DNA of 22,713 nt, taken from positions 1 to 22,713 of the forward strand of contig CALAJY010000015.1 of the NCBI GenBank assembly GCA_937923265.1, in the 5' to 3' direction. Positions 22,621 through 22,713 of the stretch are shown in pieces; the first letter of the stretch is position 1, and the number at the start of each line of letters is the position of its first letter. The stretch comes from an uncultured Tissierellia bacterium. Lineage in GTDB: Bacteria; Bacillota; Clostridia; Tissierellales; Peptoniphilaceae. A program made the translations under genes and the position numbers. Below the pieces are notes generated by a model. The model did no database searches and was not told the origin of the DNA. It saw only the letters and a list, made by a program, of their open reading frames with translations.

Positions 22621-22713
22621 CCCCTGGGAACCCCACCCCTGGGAAACCCTCTTTTTAGCACTTTCCCAGGGGACCTCACCCCTGGGAAATCCCCTTTTTC
22701 GCACTTTCCCAGG
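22621..22713. repeat. Array of about 43-bp tandem repeats with inverted-repeat arms, cut by the window edge
   Basis: One full unit (22636-22678) and a second, incomplete unit (22679-22713) differ at 3 of 35 aligned positions. A shortened first copy, CCCCTGGGAACCCCA, is at 22621-22635. Each unit begins CCCCTGGGAAA, contains a CTTTTT tract and GCAC, and ends TTTCCCAGGGG plus ACCTCA. The 11-bp arms can pair within a unit (15-nt loop) or across the unit junction (6-nt loop ACCTCA). The latter makes a compact hairpin followed by TCCCCTTTTT. The between-arm sequence is conserved rather than variable, so this is not a CRISPR array. No gene was recognised from 22530 to the end. Confidence 0.8.

Noticed and set aside
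22621..22713. CRISPR array
   Set aside because: The sequence between repeat arms is conserved between units and the period is only 43 bp, with no variable spacers and no cas gene nearby.

Overview
The window looks like a chromosomal housekeeping segment from a low-to-mid GC Gram-positive anaerobe of the Firmicutes. By eye I favour Clostridia/Tissierellia, with modest confidence. The reasons are the strong AGGAGG-type ribosome binding sites, the GlgC/GlgD pair, the glmU-prs-pth-mfd-prsA order, the FHA-SEDS gene pair and the clostridial flavour of MurC. There are 16 protein genes. Fifteen lie on the minus strand and one (murC) on the plus strand. No tRNA, rRNA, insertion sequence or phage gene was seen. 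Gaps between genes are short; none exceeds 300 bases.

Layout from right to left, following minus-strand transcription. (1) At 22621-22713 an array of about 43-bp repeats carrying inverted repeats runs off the window edge. (2) murC (plus strand) ends in a strong terminator. It shares a very tight divergent promoter region with glmU. (3) glmU, prs, pth, mfd and prsA form a compact cluster. prs-pth and pth-mfd are joined by 4-bp ATGA overlaps, and mfd-prsA overlap by 23 bp. (4) gap, pgk, tpiA and eno form a glycolytic operon, with a hairpin between gap and pgk and a terminator after eno. (5) glgC, glgD, glgA, pulA and pgcA form a glycogen operon closed by a perfect 11-bp terminator stem. (6) A separate extended -10 promoter drives an FHA-domain membrane protein and a SEDS (FtsW/RodA) gene that runs off the left edge.

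Function. The cell-wall theme recurs: GlmU makes part of the UDP-GlcNAc precursor, MurC adds the first stem amino acid, and the SEDS protein polymerises glycan. The glycolytic block covers GAPDH to enolase but lacks phosphoglycerate mutase. The glycogen block links glucose-6-phosphate through phosphoglucomutase and ADP-glucose pyrophosphorylase to glycogen synthase, with a cytoplasmic debranching pullulanase.

The most interesting observation is the glmU gene. Its acetyltransferase half is complete, with every active-site residue I checked in register with E. coli GlmU at a constant offset of 99. Its uridylyltransferase half appears to have lost both the nucleotide-binding signature and about 100 central residues. 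The enzyme is therefore probably monofunctional, and UDP-GlcNAc formation needs another enzyme. Also worth a look are the 43-bp hairpin repeats, the near face-to-face glmU/murC promoters, and a recurring tandem ATG-ATG start with a Shine-Dalgarno sequence spaced for the second ATG.
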